This document shows positions 45,994 through 55,515 of a DNA stretch of 64,000 nt, piece by piece. The notes beneath the pieces were generated by a model. The model searched no databases. It worked only from the letters and a program-made list of their open reading frames with translations, and had not been told where the DNA came from. Positions within the stretch are counted from its first letter, which is position 1. Each line of letters opens with the position of its first letter. The DNA comes from JAJPKK01 sp963824905. GTDB taxonomy: Bacteria; Pseudomonadota; Alphaproteobacteria; Rhizobiales; Xanthobacteraceae. The stretch covers positions 1-64,000 of the forward strand of contig CAWGRH010000023.1 of NCBI GenBank assembly GCA_963824905.1, read 5' to 3'. The position numbers were made by a program, and so were the translations under genes.

Positions 45994-46127
45994 TGGTGGC
46001 CCCCTGCGTGAAACGGATGCGGGCGCGCCGCCCGCATCTCGGGCATCTCATTACCACCGGTCTTGCGCTTGCGCGATTCAGGAGATGCGTGGCTGACGGC
46101 AACAGCGGCCGGGCCCCTTGTCGGCCG

Positions 46128-46583
46128 TCACCCCGTGAGCATGCCTTTGACGAGGCCGGACGCCTTGGCGAAATCCATCTTCCCCGCGAACTTGCCCTTG
46201 AGCGCCGCGATGACCTTGCCCATGTCCTTCATGCCGGCGGCGCCGGTTTCCGCGATCGCCGCGGAAATCGCCGCCTTGACCTCATCCTCCGACATCTGCT
46301 TCGGAAGGTAGCCCGCGATGATCGCGATTTCCTCACGCTCCTGTTGGGCAAGTTCGGGGCGCCCGCCCTTGTCGTAGAGCTCGACCGATTCGTGGCGCTG
46401 CTTGATCATCTTTTGCAGCAGGGCGAGCATCTCGTCCTCGCCGAGCGGCCCCTTGCCCTGGCCGCGCGCCTCGATGTCGGCATTCTTGAACGCGGCGTTG
46501 ACGAGCCGCAGCGTCGAAACGCGCCGCGCGTCGCCCGCCTTCATGGCGTTCTTGAGCGCAGTGTTGATGTCGTCTCGCAGCAT
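46128..46583 (-). CDS. GatB/YqeY domain protein
   Basis: The protein has 151 residues starting MLRDDINTALKNAMKAGDAR and continuing STLRLVNAAFKNADIEARGQ. The helical C-terminus with LPKQMSEDEVKAAISAAIAE and MGKVIAALKGKFAGKMDFAK is the tRNA-binding YqeY domain also found at the end of GatB. Stand-alone YqeY proteins are conserved but their role is unclear. The gene is divergent from carA with a 59-bp gap, an arrangement common in Hyphomicrobiales. Confidence 0.93.
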   Translation of the reverse strand: MLRDDINTALKNAMKAGDARRVSTLRLVNAAFKNADIEARGQGKGPLGEDEMLALLQKMIKQRHESVELYDKGGRPELAQQEREEIAIIAGYLPKQMSEDEVKAAISAAIAETGAAGMKDMGKVIAALKGKFAGKMDFAKASGLVKGMLTG

Positions 46584-46642
46584 GGGTCCCTCGCGCGCCC
46601 GTGCTTTGACGCCTGCGCGGGCGGTGGCTATGTAGTCCCGTC

Positions 46643-47842
46643 ATGACCCTGAAACAAGACGACTCCGCCTGGGCCGAGCCCGCTGCCACCGCCGTCCTGG
46701 TGCTGGCCGACGGTACCGTGCTCGAAGGCACCGGCTTCGGTGCGAGCGGGCATGCGGTCGGGGAAGTCTGCTTCAACACCGCGATGACCGGCTACCAGGA
46801 GATCCTCACTGATCCCTCCTATGCCGGGCAGATCATCACCTTCACGTTCCCCCACATCGGCAATGTCGGCACCAACGAGGAAGACATCGAAACGGTGAAC
46901 CTCGCCGCGACGCCCGGCGCCCGCGGCGTGATCCTGCATTCCGCCATCACCAACCCCTCGAACTACCGCGCCAGCCGCCATCTCGATTTGTGGCTCAAGG
47001 CGCGCGGCATCATCGGGCTCGCCGGTGTCGACACGCGGGCGCTCACCAGCCTCATCCGCACCAACGGCATGCCCAACGCCGTCATTGCGCACGCGGCGGA
47101 CGGCCGTTTCGACCTGGAGGCGCTTCGCAAGGAGGCGCGGGAATGGCCGGGCCTCGTAGGCATGGACCTCGTGCCGATGGTGACCGCCGGCCAGCGCTTC
47201 GCTTGGGACGAGACGCCGTGGCATTGGAACGTCGGCTATGGCCGGCGCGACGGCACCGCCGGGGCGGCGTTCAACGTCGTCGCCATCGACTACGGCATCA
47301 AGCGCAACATCCTCCGCCTGCTCGCCAATGCCGGCTGCGCCATCACCGTGGTGCCGGCGACGACGCCCGCTCAGGACATCCTCGACCTCGCTCCGGACGG
47401 CGTGTTCCTGTCGAACGGGCCCGGCGACCCGGCCGCGACGGGAACCTATGCGGTGCCGGTGATCCGCAGCCTGGTCGATGCGGGGTTGCCGACCTTCGGC
47501 ATCTGCCTCGGTCACCAGATGCTCGGCATCGCGCTCGGCGGCACTACCGCAAAGATGCATCAGGGCCACCATGGCGCGAATCACCCGGTGAAGGACCTCA
47601 CCACCGGCAAGGTCGAGATCACCTCGATGAACCACGGTTTTGCGCTCGACCGGACGAGCCTGCCGGCTGGCGTCGAGGAAACCCACGTCTCGCTGTTCGA
47701 CGGCTCGAACTGCGGCATCGCCGTCAAGGACCGGCCGGTGTTCTCGGTCCAGTATCACCCCGAGGCCTCCCCGGGGCCGCGCGACAGCCACTACCTGTTC
47801 GACCGGTTCGTCGCCCTGATGCGCGAACGCCGGCGGGCGTGA
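46643..47842 (+). CDS. carA: Carbamoyl-phosphate synthase small (glutaminase) subunit CarA
   Basis: The protein has 399 residues. CarA releases ammonia from glutamine for CarB, supplying carbamoyl phosphate to arginine and pyrimidine synthesis. The N-terminal CPSase domain has GEVCFNTAMTGYQEILTDPS, and the class I amidotransferase domain contains FLSNGPGDPAATG, the nucleophile in FGICLGHQMLGIALGG and the His/Glu pair in VQYHPEASPGP. The frame is intact. carB lies 3.4 kb downstream on the same strand, separated by three genes. Confidence 0.97.
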   Translation: MTLKQDDSAWAEPAATAVLVLADGTVLEGTGFGASGHAVGEVCFNTAMTGYQEILTDPSYAGQIITFTFPHIGNVGTNEEDIETVNLAATPGARGVILHSAITNPSNYRASRHLDLWLKARGIIGLAGVDTRALTSLIRTNGMPNAVIAHAADGRFDLEALRKEAREWPGLVGMDLVPMVTAGQRFAWDETPWHWNVGYGRRDGTAGAAFNVVAIDYGIKRNILRLLANAGCAITVVPATTPAQDILDLAPDGVFLSNGPGDPAATGTYAVPVIRSLVDAGLPTFGICLGHQMLGIALGGTTAKMHQGHHGANHPVKDLTTGKVEITSMNHGFALDRTSLPAGVEETHVSLFDGSNCGIAVKDRPVFSVQYHPEASPGPRDSHYLFDRFVALMRERRRA

Positions 47843-47876
47843 TAGAAGACCGCCCGAAACGGGCTCGATCACTTCC

Positions 47877-49436
47877 ATGAATGTGCTCACATATTTGAAG
47901 CCGGAAAACGGACCGGTCGGCGCGATGTTCGGCGCCTGGCTCGACGATGCGACGAGCGGCCGAACGACTCGCGTTCTCGTTTTCCTGTTCATCGCGGCGC
48001 TGACGAGCTTCGCATTCATCTCGAACGCCTCGGTCGGGCCGCCGACGGAACTCATCGACACCTATGTCCGCGCGCTCCATCCGGCAGCGGGCTATTTCGG
48101 CACGGCGCCGCTCGCACCACTGATCGCTGCGGTCTGGTTCCTCCTGCTGCCGCCGATCGACTGGGCTCTCTATCTGCTCGCCGCGGTGAATGCGGGCTTC
48201 GCCCTGTTCGCGGTCGACCTCGTCGCGCGCCGCGAGGTCACCGGCGACAAGCGCGTTCTCGTGTTGCTGTTCCTGATATTGACGCCGTTCTATTGTATCT
48301 ACGGCCAGCGCTTCGATTCCGATCGCACGCTGCTGTGGGCGTGGCCGATCGCGACGCTCGCCTTCCTGCGCGCGTTCGAGACGCGGGACATCCGCTGGTC
48401 GGCGTTCGCAGGGATCGCCGCCGGCGTTGCGCTCTACGGGGGCTATCAATCGGTATTCCTGTTCGCAGGGTTCGCGGCGGCGATACTGATCCACCCGGAG
48501 CGCCGCGCTTATCTCCTCTCGCGCTCGCCCTTGATCACCACCGCGGCGGCAATTTTAGTGCTCGTGCCGCATCTCTACTGGCTCTACCAGCACGACTTTG
48601 CCCCGCTCTCCGCCGTCGTGTCGCAGCATGTCGGCGCGCCGTTCGGCGAGGTGCTGCGCGGCGTCGGCGCCTATCTGGGTGGCGGATTGGCGGGCATCGT
48701 CATCCCCGTCCTGCTGTGGGCACTTGCGGTGCGGCCGGATCGGGCGACGCTCGTAGAAACCCTGTGGCCGGCGGATGCCAAGGGCCGGGTGCTGGTGCTG
48801 CTGTTCGTGGTGCCGCTCCTCATCCGCGCCATCCTTGCGCTCGTCGCCGGCACGGTGCTCACGGCGGACGGCAGCGCGCCAGGATGGTTCCTGCTGCCGG
48901 TCCTGATGTTGCGGCCAGCGTCGACGCGGGTGAGCCGTGCGGCGGCGATCCGCATCATCGTTCTTGTTTTCGCAGCCACGATCGTCGCCCTCCTTCTCGC
49001 GCCGACCATGGCGTCGCGGCTGCACAAGCAAGGCACCCCGGAGGGCCGCGAATACTTCCGCCAAGTGAGCTTCGAGGTTACCCGCAACTGGCACACGTCG
49101 GTCGGCCGGCTGTTGCGGATCGTCATGGGCGATCCGCACCTCGCCGCGGCGATCGCCTTCTTGAGCCCGGACCATCCGGATGTGGTGCCCGATTTCGATC
49201 TACAGCGCGCCCCGTTCGTGAGCGAGGGACGCCTTGACGGCGACGGCTTCGTCGCGGTGTGTCGCGCCGAGGACACGGCCTGCGTCGCGGAGGCGCGGCG
49301 CCGCGCCGAAGGCAAGGTCGGAACTCAGTTCGTCAACTTCCAGACCCGCAATCTCTACGGCGGCGCGGCAGGCGAACTCGGGCGCTTCGTGTTCATCTTC
49401 GTCCCGCCGCAACCGATCACGCGGGTTCCGAAATGA
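47877..49436 (+). CDS. Multi-pass membrane glycosyltransferase-like protein (GT39/PMT type)
   Basis: The protein has 519 residues with about ten predicted transmembrane helices over residues 30-380 and a C-terminal soluble domain. The first periplasmic loop carries NASVGPPTELIDTYVRALHP, and a following loop has YGQRFDSDRTLLWAWPIATL, with acidic residues where lipid-linked sugar transferases keep their catalytic Asp. The C-terminal part (FRQVSFEVTRNWHTSVGRLL onward) lies outside the membrane. This suits transfer of a polyprenyl-linked sugar to lipid A, protein or exopolysaccharide. The exact family is uncertain. It ends in ATGA overlap with the methyltransferase gene, so the two form an operon within the carA-carB interval. 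Confidence 0.65.
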   Translation: MNVLTYLKPENGPVGAMFGAWLDDATSGRTTRVLVFLFIAALTSFAFISNASVGPPTELIDTYVRALHPAAGYFGTAPLAPLIAAVWFLLLPPIDWALYLLAAVNAGFALFAVDLVARREVTGDKRVLVLLFLILTPFYCIYGQRFDSDRTLLWAWPIATLAFLRAFETRDIRWSAFAGIAAGVALYGGYQSVFLFAGFAAAILIHPERRAYLLSRSPLITTAAAILVLVPHLYWLYQHDFAPLSAVVSQHVGAPFGEVLRGVGAYLGGGLAGIVIPVLLWALAVRPDRATLVETLWPADAKGRVLVLLFVVPLLIRAILALVAGTVLTADGSAPGWFLLPVLMLRPASTRVSRAAAIRIIVLVFAATIVALLLAPTMASRLHKQGTPEGREYFRQVSFEVTRNWHTSVGRLLRIVMGDPHLAAAIAFLSPDHPDVVPDFDLQRAPFVSEGRLDGDGFVAVCRAEDTACVAEARRRAEGKVGTQFVNFQTRNLYGGAAGELGRFVFIFVPPQPITRVPK

Positions 49437-50143
49437 GATCGGAGTCGAAGGACTGGGTCGCCTATTACGATTCCGCCCACTCGATCTACGTCAATGCCGT
49501 CCATCGCGACGTGCATTATGCAAAGCTCGCGGGGGAGATCGCGCGTTACGTCCCCTCGCCCACGGCGTCGGTGCTCGACTATGGCTGCGGCGAGGCGCTC
49601 CACGCCGACCGGATCGCAGCGGTGTGCGCACACTTGGCCCTCGCCGACGCGGCGCCCAGCGTGCGCGCACACTTGATCGAGCGCTTCAAAACAACGCCGA
49701 ACATCGCGGTGGTTTCTCCTGAACACGTCGCCGCAATGGCCTCGCATTCGCTCGACCTCGTCGTGTTCCACTCCGTCTCCCAATACCTCACCGGTGAGGA
49801 GTTCGACGGGATCGCGACGCTGTTTCACCGCCTTCTCAAGTCTGACGGCGTGTTCCTCATCGGCGATGTCGTGCCGCCCAACGTCCCGGCGATTTCCGAC
49901 GCCTTCGCGCTGCTGCGGTTCGGCGCCGGCAACGGGTTCTTCCTCGCGGCGCTCACGGGCCTCGTACGCACCGTCTTTTCCGATTACTGGCAGCTGCGCA
50001 CCAAGCTCGGCCTCACCCGCTACAGCGAGCAGGACATGACGGCACGGCTCGCGCGACTCGGTTTCGCCGCAACCCTCGCGCAAAGCAACCTCGGCCATCT
50101 CCACTCGCGCATGACGTTTCTCGCGCGGCCGACCGCGGGATGA
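49433..50143 (+). CDS. SAM-dependent methyltransferase
   Basis: The protein has 236 residues. The Rossmann start is in ASVLDYGCGEALHADRIAAV, the canonical motif I with DxGxGE, followed by an acidic strand end in LALADAAPSV and the VVFHSVSQYLTGEEFD strand/loop of the substrate side. The ATG at 49433 lies inside the TGA of the preceding membrane protein gene. The substrate is unknown. Pairing with a membrane glycosyltransferase suggests a surface glycan or lipid, which is inference. C-terminal residues HSRMTFLARP are typical of class I enzymes of this group. Confidence 0.8.
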   Translation: MRSESKDWVAYYDSAHSIYVNAVHRDVHYAKLAGEIARYVPSPTASVLDYGCGEALHADRIAAVCAHLALADAAPSVRAHLIERFKTTPNIAVVSPEHVAAMASHSLDLVVFHSVSQYLTGEEFDGIATLFHRLLKSDGVFLIGDVVPPNVPAISDAFALLRFGAGNGFFLAALTGLVRTVFSDYWQLRTKLGLTRYSEQDMTARLARLGFAATLAQSNLGHLHSRMTFLARPTAG

Positions 50144-50240
50144 GCGCTGCGCCGAGGATTTAGGCAGCGGCCGTCATTTTTGATCTCGACGCGCGATGGT
50201 ACAATTGCTTCCTATCGCTTGCGTCCGAGGAGCCGTTCCC

Positions 50241-51032
50241 ATGCAGCTCACCGATCAAGGCCGTCAGAAGATCGACGAGCTCGCCCGGCGCTACGCGGTG
50301 AGCACCGATGCGGTGATGACGCTGCTGCAGGCCGTGGTGAACGGCCACGGCACCATGGCCCAGTTCAGCCACCCGGAGCTCGGCGGCGGCGGCCAGTGGA
50401 TGCAGGGTGGCATGACCATGGTCGGCGACATGTTCAATTATGGCCTCAAGGCGAAAGTGGACGGCCTCTGCTCGGAGCTGTCGCAGCTCCTTGCCCAGCA
50501 ACCGTTCGTGCCGTCACCGAGCGTTCAAACGCAGTCGCAAGGTGGAGCGAGCCTGTTCGTCCCGGAGCCCCCCGGCCGCGGGGCCGGCCAATGGTGGCCG
50601 GCTGAGCTCGGGTCGCCGAACGGCAGCGGTGGGCAGAACCAGATCCGCTATGCCTATTTCAGCGCGGCGCGCCGTCTGGCGGTGGACCTCAACGGCCATG
50701 TCACCGTCTACGACACGCTCGACCACCAGATCGGCGGCGTCTCGCAGCAACAGGGCGGCGGGAGCTCGCTGACCTTCACGAGCCAACACGGCACCGTGAG
50801 CGTCTCGAGCTTGCCCGTCATCTCAGTGGATGGCGTTTCGGTGGATAGCGTCCCCGCTTCCGCACCAAGCCCAGCGCCGGCACCCGCCGCGCCATCGGCG
50901 CCGCGGGGCGAGACCGGTGAGGAGACCGACATCTTCGCCAAGATCGAGCGGCTCGCCGACCTGCATCGCAAGGGCGTCCTCTCGGAGCAGGAGTTCTCCG
51001 CGAAGAAGGCCGAGTTGCTTGCCCGGTTGTGA
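50241..51032 (+). CDS. SHOCT-domain protein
   Basis: The protein has 263 residues. The ATG at 50241 is chosen because GGAG lies 9 bp upstream. The N-terminal half has LTDQGRQKIDELARRYAVST and a Gly-rich loop HPELGGGGQWMQGGMTMVGD. A Pro/Ala/Ser linker precedes a C-terminal SHOCT domain (IFAKIERLADLHRKGVLSEQ then EFSAKKAELLARL). SHOCT domains are short helical hairpins found at the ends of many bacterial proteins and may mediate oligomerisation. No enzyme motif is present. It precedes carB by 203 bp. Confidence 0.75.
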   Translation: MQLTDQGRQKIDELARRYAVSTDAVMTLLQAVVNGHGTMAQFSHPELGGGGQWMQGGMTMVGDMFNYGLKAKVDGLCSELSQLLAQQPFVPSPSVQTQSQGGASLFVPEPPGRGAGQWWPAELGSPNGSGGQNQIRYAYFSAARRLAVDLNGHVTVYDTLDHQIGGVSQQQGGGSSLTFTSQHGTVSVSSLPVISVDGVSVDSVPASAPSPAPAPAAPSAPRGETGEETDIFAKIERLADLHRKGVLSEQEFSAKKAELLARL

Positions 51033-51057
51033 TCGGACCGCGAGATATCCACATGAA

Positions 51058-51079
51058 GGCCGGCGGGCGTACGCCGGCC
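51058..51079. other. Perfect GC hairpin after the SHOCT gene
   Basis: GGCCGGCG (51058-51065) and CGCCGGCC (51072-51079) form an 8-bp stem with a six-base loop, 25 bp after the stop codon. There is no T run, so it is not a standard terminator. It could stabilise the 3' end of the upstream mRNA. Confidence 0.45.
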
Positions 51080-51143
51080 GGGTCCGGCGCGGCGCCCCAC
51101 TCTTCCCTCCCCTGGAATAATGGGTTAAGGCTCCGGCCGCCGC

Positions 51144-51206
51144 GGCGCTTGGGCGCCAGCGGGCGGGGGAAACCCAAGGGCGGCGGTTGAGACGACGCCT
51201 TTTTTT
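51144..51206 (+). promoter_or_regulatory. Attenuator-like set of alternative hairpins before carB
   Basis: Three overlapping stems are visible. GGCGC/GCGCC is at 51144-51148 and 51153-51157. CTTGGG/CCCAAG is at 51148-51153 and 51173-51178. AAGGGCG/CGCCTTT is at 51176-51182 and 51196-51202, followed by four more T. The second stem uses bases needed by the third, so the terminator-like third stem could only form when the second is open. The set ends 30 bp before the carB start. It may simply terminate the SHOCT gene, or act as an attenuator for carB. Confidence 0.4.
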
Positions 51207-51235
51207 GTGCCCGATCAGGCCTTTAATCCGGATTC

Positions 51236-54200
51236 ATGGCGAAACGCACCGACATAACCTCAATCCTCGTGATCGGCGCCGGCCCGATCGTCATCGGGCA
51301 GGCCTGCGAGTTCGACTATTCCGGGACCCAGGCCTGCAAAGCCCTCAAAGAGGAGGGCTACCGGATCGTGCTGGTCAATTCCAATCCGGCGACCATCATG
51401 ACCGATCCCGGGGTCGCCGACGCGACCTATGTCGAGCCGATCACGCCGGAGATCGTCGCCCGGATCATCGAGAAGGAGCGGCCGGACGCACTGCTTCCGA
51501 CCATGGGCGGGCAGACCGCGCTCAATTGCGCGCTGTCGCTGCGCCGCATGGGCGTGCTGGAGAAGTTCGGCGTCACCATGATCGGCGCCACCGCCGAGGC
51601 GATCGACATGGCGGAGGATCGCGAGCTGTTCCGCGAGGCGATGCAGCGGATCGGGCTCGCCACGCCGAAATCCTCGCTTGCCAACGCGTCCGACCTCAAG
51701 AAGGCCGACCGCGACCTCTACCAGGGCGGGATCGACAAGATCAGGGCTGCGGGCCTCGCCCCGGATGCCGAGCGTCATGCGATCGAAGCTTATGACGGCG
51801 CCTGGGCCGCGGGCGAAGCCGAACGCAAGCGGCGCTACATCGCCAAGGGCCTCGTCGAGGCGCTGGAAGGGGTCGAGGACATCGGCATCCCCGCCATCAT
51901 CCGGCCGTCCTTCACGCTCGCCGGCACCGGCGGCGGCATCGCTTTCAACAAGCAGGAGTTCCTGGAGATCGTCGAGCGCGGGCTCGATGCCTCCCCTACC
52001 ACCGAGGTGCTGATCGAGGAGAGCGTGCTCGGCTGGAAGGAATTCGAGATGGAGGTCGTCCGCGACAAGGCGGACAACTGCATCATCGTCTGCTCGATCG
52101 AGAATTTCGATCCGATGGGTGTGCACACCGGCGATTCCATTACCGTCGCGCCGGCGCTGACGCTGACCGACAAGGAATTCCAGATCATGCGCGACGCCTC
52201 GATCGCGGTGCTGCGCGAGATCGGCGTCGAGACCGGCGGCTCGAACGTGCAGTTCGCGGTCAATCCCGAGGACGGCCGCCTCGTCGTCATCGAGATGAAT
52301 CCGCGGGTGTCGCGCTCCTCGGCGCTGGCGTCGAAGGCGACCGGCTTCCCGATCGCCAAGGTCGCCGCGAAGCTCGCGGTCGGCTACACGCTCGACGAGA
52401 TCGCAAACGACATCACTGGCGGGGCGACGCCTGCCTCGTTCGAGCCGACCATCGACTACGTGGTCACGAAAATCCCGCGCTTTGCCTTCGAAAAGTTCCC
52501 CGGCGCCGAGCCGATCCTCACCACCTCGATGAAGTCGGTCGGCGAGGCGATGGCGATCGGCCGCACCTTCCAGGAGTCGCTGCAGAAGGCGCTGCGCTCA
52601 CTGGAGACCGGGCTCACCGGGCTCGACGAGCTCACCATCAAGGGGCTCGGCGAAGGCGATGACCGCAATGCCGTCCGCGCTGCGCTCGGCATGCCGACGC
52701 CCGACCGCATCCTCGTGATCGCCCAGGCAATGCGGCTCGGCATGACGGACGAGGCGATCAACGCCGCCTGCAAGATCGATCCGTGGTTCCTCGGCCAGAT
52801 CCGCGGCATCGTCGAGACCGAGGCGGAAATCATGGTCAAGGGGTTGCCCGGCACGCCGGGCGCCCTGCGGCGTCTCAAGTCGATGGGCTTCTCCGATGCG
52901 CGGCTCGCCAAGCTGACCGGACTTGCCGCGGGCGAGGTCACCGAACGCCGGCACCGCCTCGGCGTCCGCCCAGTGTTCAAGCGCATCGACACTTGCGCCG
53001 CCGAGTTCGCATCGCCGACGGCCTACATGTACTCGACCTACGAGGCCCCCTTCGCCGGCGCGCCGGCGGACGAGGCGGCGCCGTCGGACAAGAAGAAGAT
53101 CGTCATCCTCGGCGGCGGGCCGAACCGCATCGGGCAGGGCATCGAGTTCGACTACTGCTGCTGCCACGCCTGCTTCGCGCTGCACGAGGCCGGCTACGAG
53201 ACCATCATGATCAACTGCAATCCGGAAACGGTGTCGACCGACTACGACACCTCGGATCGCCTGTATTTCGAGCCGCTGACCGAGGAGGACGTGCTCGAGA
53301 TCATCATGACCGAGCGCACCAACGGCACGTTGCACGGGGTGATCGTCCAGTTCGGCGGCCAGACCCCCTTGAAGCTCGCCCAGGCGCTCGAGGACGCCGA
53401 GGTCCCGATCCTGGGCACTTCACCCGATGCCATCGACCTCGCCGAGGACCGCGACCGCTTCAAGAAGCTCCTCGACACCCTGAAGATCCGCCAGCCGCGC
53501 AGCGGCATCGCCACGAGCCCGGAGCGCGCCCGCGCTATCGCCGAGGAGGTCGGCTACCCCATCATGATCCGACCGTCCTACGTGCTGGGCGGCCGCGCCA
53601 TGGAGATCATCCACGACGGCGCACAGCTCGCCCGCTATGTCGCGCGGCTTGCGACCGCGCTCGACCGGCCGTCCGAGCTTGCGGTGTCGGACAAGCGGCC
53701 GCTCCTGATCGACCGCTACCTCTCCGACGCCATCGAAGTCGATGTCGACTGCATCGCCGACGGCCGCGACACCTTCATCGCCGGCATCATGGAGCACATC
53801 GAGGAGGCCGGCGTGCATTCCGGCGACTCCGCCTGCGCGCTGCCGCCCCACTCGCTCTCGGAGCAGACGATTGCCGAGCTCGAGCGACAAACCCAGGCGC
53901 TGGCACTGGCGCTCAACGTCGTCGGCCTGATGAACGTGCAGTACGCCATCAAGGACGGCCACATCTACGTGCTCGAGGTCAATCCGCGCGCTTCGCGCAC
54001 CGTACCCTTCGTCGCCAAGGTGATCGGCTTGCCGGTCGCCAAGATCGCGGCGCGGGTGATGGCGGGTGAGCCGCTGGCGAGCTTCAAGCTGACCCCGCCG
54101 CGGCCCGCGCATGTCGGCGTCAAGGAGGCGGTGTTCCCGTTCGCCCGCTTCCCCGGAGTCGATACCGTGCTGGGGCCGGAGATGCGTTCGACCGGCGAAG

Positions 54201-54673
54201 TGATGGGGATCGACCGCACCTTCGAGATCGCCTTCGCCAAGAGCCAGATCGGCGGCGGAGCCCGCCTGCCGCGCGCCGGCACGGTGTTCGTCTCGATGCG
54301 CGACGGCGACAAGGAGCGCATCCTCCCGGCGGTGAAGCTCCTCGCCGAGCTCGGCTTCAAGGTGATCGCAACCTCGGGGACCCAGCGCTATCTGAGCGAG
54401 AACGGGGTCGCCGCGACCAAGATCAACAAGCAACTCGAAGGCCGTCCGCACATCGTCGACGCCATCAAGAACGGCGAGGTGCAACTCGTTTTCAATACCA
54501 CCGAAGGTGCCCAGGCCCTCGCCGATTCCCGTTCGCTGAGGCGCGCCGCCCTCTTGCATAAAGTCCCGTACTACACCACTCTTTCAGGGGCCGTTGCGGC
54601 GGCGCTAGGCATAAAAGCCTATCTCGGGGGCGACTTCGAGGTCCGTGCTCTGCAGAGCTATTTCGTGAGCTGA
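51236..54673 (+). CDS. carB: Carbamoyl-phosphate synthase large subunit CarB
   Basis: The protein has 1145 residues. It has two homologous ATP-grasp halves. The first starts ILVIGAGPIVIGQACEFDYS, with EESVLGWKEFEMEVVRDKAD and EMNPRVSRSSALASKATG. The second starts ILGGGPNRIGQGIEFDYCC, with DRYLSDAIEVDVDCI and EVNPRASRTVPFVAKVI. The C-terminal regulatory domain (from about 1005, LAELGFKVIATSGTQRYL) ends near ALQSYF. Length is typical of the larger alphaproteobacterial form. The frame is intact. It uses ammonia from CarA, ATP and bicarbonate. A hairpin-rich leader precedes it. Confidence 0.97.
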   Translation: MAKRTDITSILVIGAGPIVIGQACEFDYSGTQACKALKEEGYRIVLVNSNPATIMTDPGVADATYVEPITPEIVARIIEKERPDALLPTMGGQTALNCALSLRRMGVLEKFGVTMIGATAEAIDMAEDRELFREAMQRIGLATPKSSLANASDLKKADRDLYQGGIDKIRAAGLAPDAERHAIEAYDGAWAAGEAERKRRYIAKGLVEALEGVEDIGIPAIIRPSFTLAGTGGGIAFNKQEFLEIVERGLDASPTTEVLIEESVLGWKEFEMEVVRDKADNCIIVCSIENFDPMGVHTGDSITVAPALTLTDKEFQIMRDASIAVLREIGVETGGSNVQFAVNPEDGRLVVIEMNPRVSRSSALASKATGFPIAKVAAKLAVGYTLDEIANDITGGATPASFEPTIDYVVTKIPRFAFEKFPGAEPILTTSMKSVGEAMAIGRTFQESLQKALRSLETGLTGLDELTIKGLGEGDDRNAVRAALGMPTPDRILVIAQAMRLGMTDEAINAACKIDPWFLGQIRGIVETEAEIMVKGLPGTPGALRRLKSMGFSDARLAKLTGLAAGEVTERRHRLGVRPVFKRIDTCAAEFASPTAYMYSTYEAPFAGAPADEAAPSDKKKIVILGGGPNRIGQGIEFDYCCCHACFALHEAGYETIMINCNPETVSTDYDTSDRLYFEPLTEEDVLEIIMTERTNGTLHGVIVQFGGQTPLKLAQALEDAEVPILGTSPDAIDLAEDRDRFKKLLDTLKIRQPRSGIATSPERARAIAEEVGYPIMIRPSYVLGGRAMEIIHDGAQLARYVARLATALDRPSELAVSDKRPLLIDRYLSDAIEVDVDCIADGRDTFIAGIMEHIEEAGVHSGDSACALPPHSLSEQTIAELERQTQALALALNVVGLMNVQYAIKDGHIYVLEVNPRASRTVPFVAKVIGLPVAKIAARVMAGEPLASFKLTPPRPAHVGVKEAVFPFARFPGVDTVLGPEMRSTGEVMGIDRTFEIAFAKSQIGGGARLPRAGTVFVSMRDGDKERILPAVKLLAELGFKVIATSGTQRYLSENGVAATKINKQLEGRPHIVDAIKNGEVQLVFNTTEGAQALADSRSLRRAALLHKVPYYTTLSGAVAAALGIKAYLGGDFEVRALQSYFVS

Positions 54674-54735
54674 GCCTGGATGGGAAACGGGCCGCCGCGC
54701 CCAGGTTGGCAAAGACGTCGCGCAGATCGCGTTTT

Positions 54736-54775
54736 CCGGATCGGGATCCGGGCCGCGGTCGGCAATTTTTTTGCC
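54736..54775. other. Two small hairpins in the greA leader
   Basis: CCGGATCGGGATCCGG (54736-54751) is a 6-bp stem with a four-base loop. GGCAA and TTGCC (54761-54765 and 54771-54775) flank a run of T. Neither makes a standard terminator because the T run lies in a loop. They lie between the carB stop and the greA start and could be read as weak end signals. Confidence 0.3.
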
Positions 54776-54798
54776 GGAGGATCGAGGACCGAGGATCG

Positions 54799-55272
54799 AT
54801 GGACAAGATACCGATGACTGCGGCGGGATATACCGTCCTGGAGACGGAGCTGAAGTTCCGCCAGCAGGTCGAGCGGCCGCGAATCATCCAACAGATCACC
54901 GATGCACGCTCGCACGGCGATTTGTCCGAAAATGCGGAGTATCACGCCGCCAAGGAACAACAGTCGCACAACGAGGGCCGCATCGCCGAGCTCGAGGACA
55001 AGCTCGCGCGCGCCGAGGTGATCGACGTCTCGAAGCTTTCCGGCGACACCGTGAAATTCGGCGCCACCGTCACCCTCATCGACGAGGACACCGACAAGAA
55101 GGCGGTCTGGCAGATCGTCGGCGAGCCCGAGGCTAACGCCAAGGAAGGGCGCATTTCCATCACCTCGCCGCTCGCCCGCGCGCTCGTCGGCAAGAAGAAG
55201 GGCGCCAATGTCGAGGTCGTCACCCCGGGCGGCGCCAAGGCCTACGAGGTCGTCAAGGTCGAGTGGCGCTGA
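54799..55272 (+). CDS. greA: Transcript cleavage factor GreA
   Basis: The protein has 157 residues. The ATG at 54799 (MDKIPMTAAGYTVLETELKF) is the usual start and has GAGGA before it. The N-terminal coiled coil carries the catalytic acidic tip ARSHGDLSENAEYHAAKEQQ, with Asp and Glu that enter the RNA polymerase secondary channel. The C-terminal FKBP-like domain ends in ALVGKKKGANVEVVTPGGAK. It rescues backtracked polymerase. The carB-greA order is common in the group. Confidence 0.96.
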   Translation: MDKIPMTAAGYTVLETELKFRQQVERPRIIQQITDARSHGDLSENAEYHAAKEQQSHNEGRIAELEDKLARAEVIDVSKLSGDTVKFGATVTLIDEDTDKKAVWQIVGEPEANAKEGRISITSPLARALVGKKKGANVEVVTPGGAKAYEVVKVEWR

Positions 55273-55515
55273 GAGCTTTCGCCGGCCGCGTCCGCGGGCG
55301 TTGGTTGCGGCCGCAAGGTCGCGCAGCGACGAAACGGGCGGGTCCCGGCGAACGAGGTTTTCACCTTTCGGTGATTCGCGTGTATTGCATCTTCTCCGAA
55401 ATCTAGATCAGCTTCCCTCGCACCGGCCGCTCGGCTTGTCGCGGGGAAAGCACGTCGTGGCGTTCTCCGAGCCGGCGCTGTTTGTGTCGGCAAGCGATTG
55501 AATTATTATTACCCA

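Noticed and set aside
51058..51079. Terminator for the SHOCT gene
   Set aside because: The stem is perfect but there is no T run, so I list it only as a hairpin. The T-rich structure at 51176-51206 is the better candidate.
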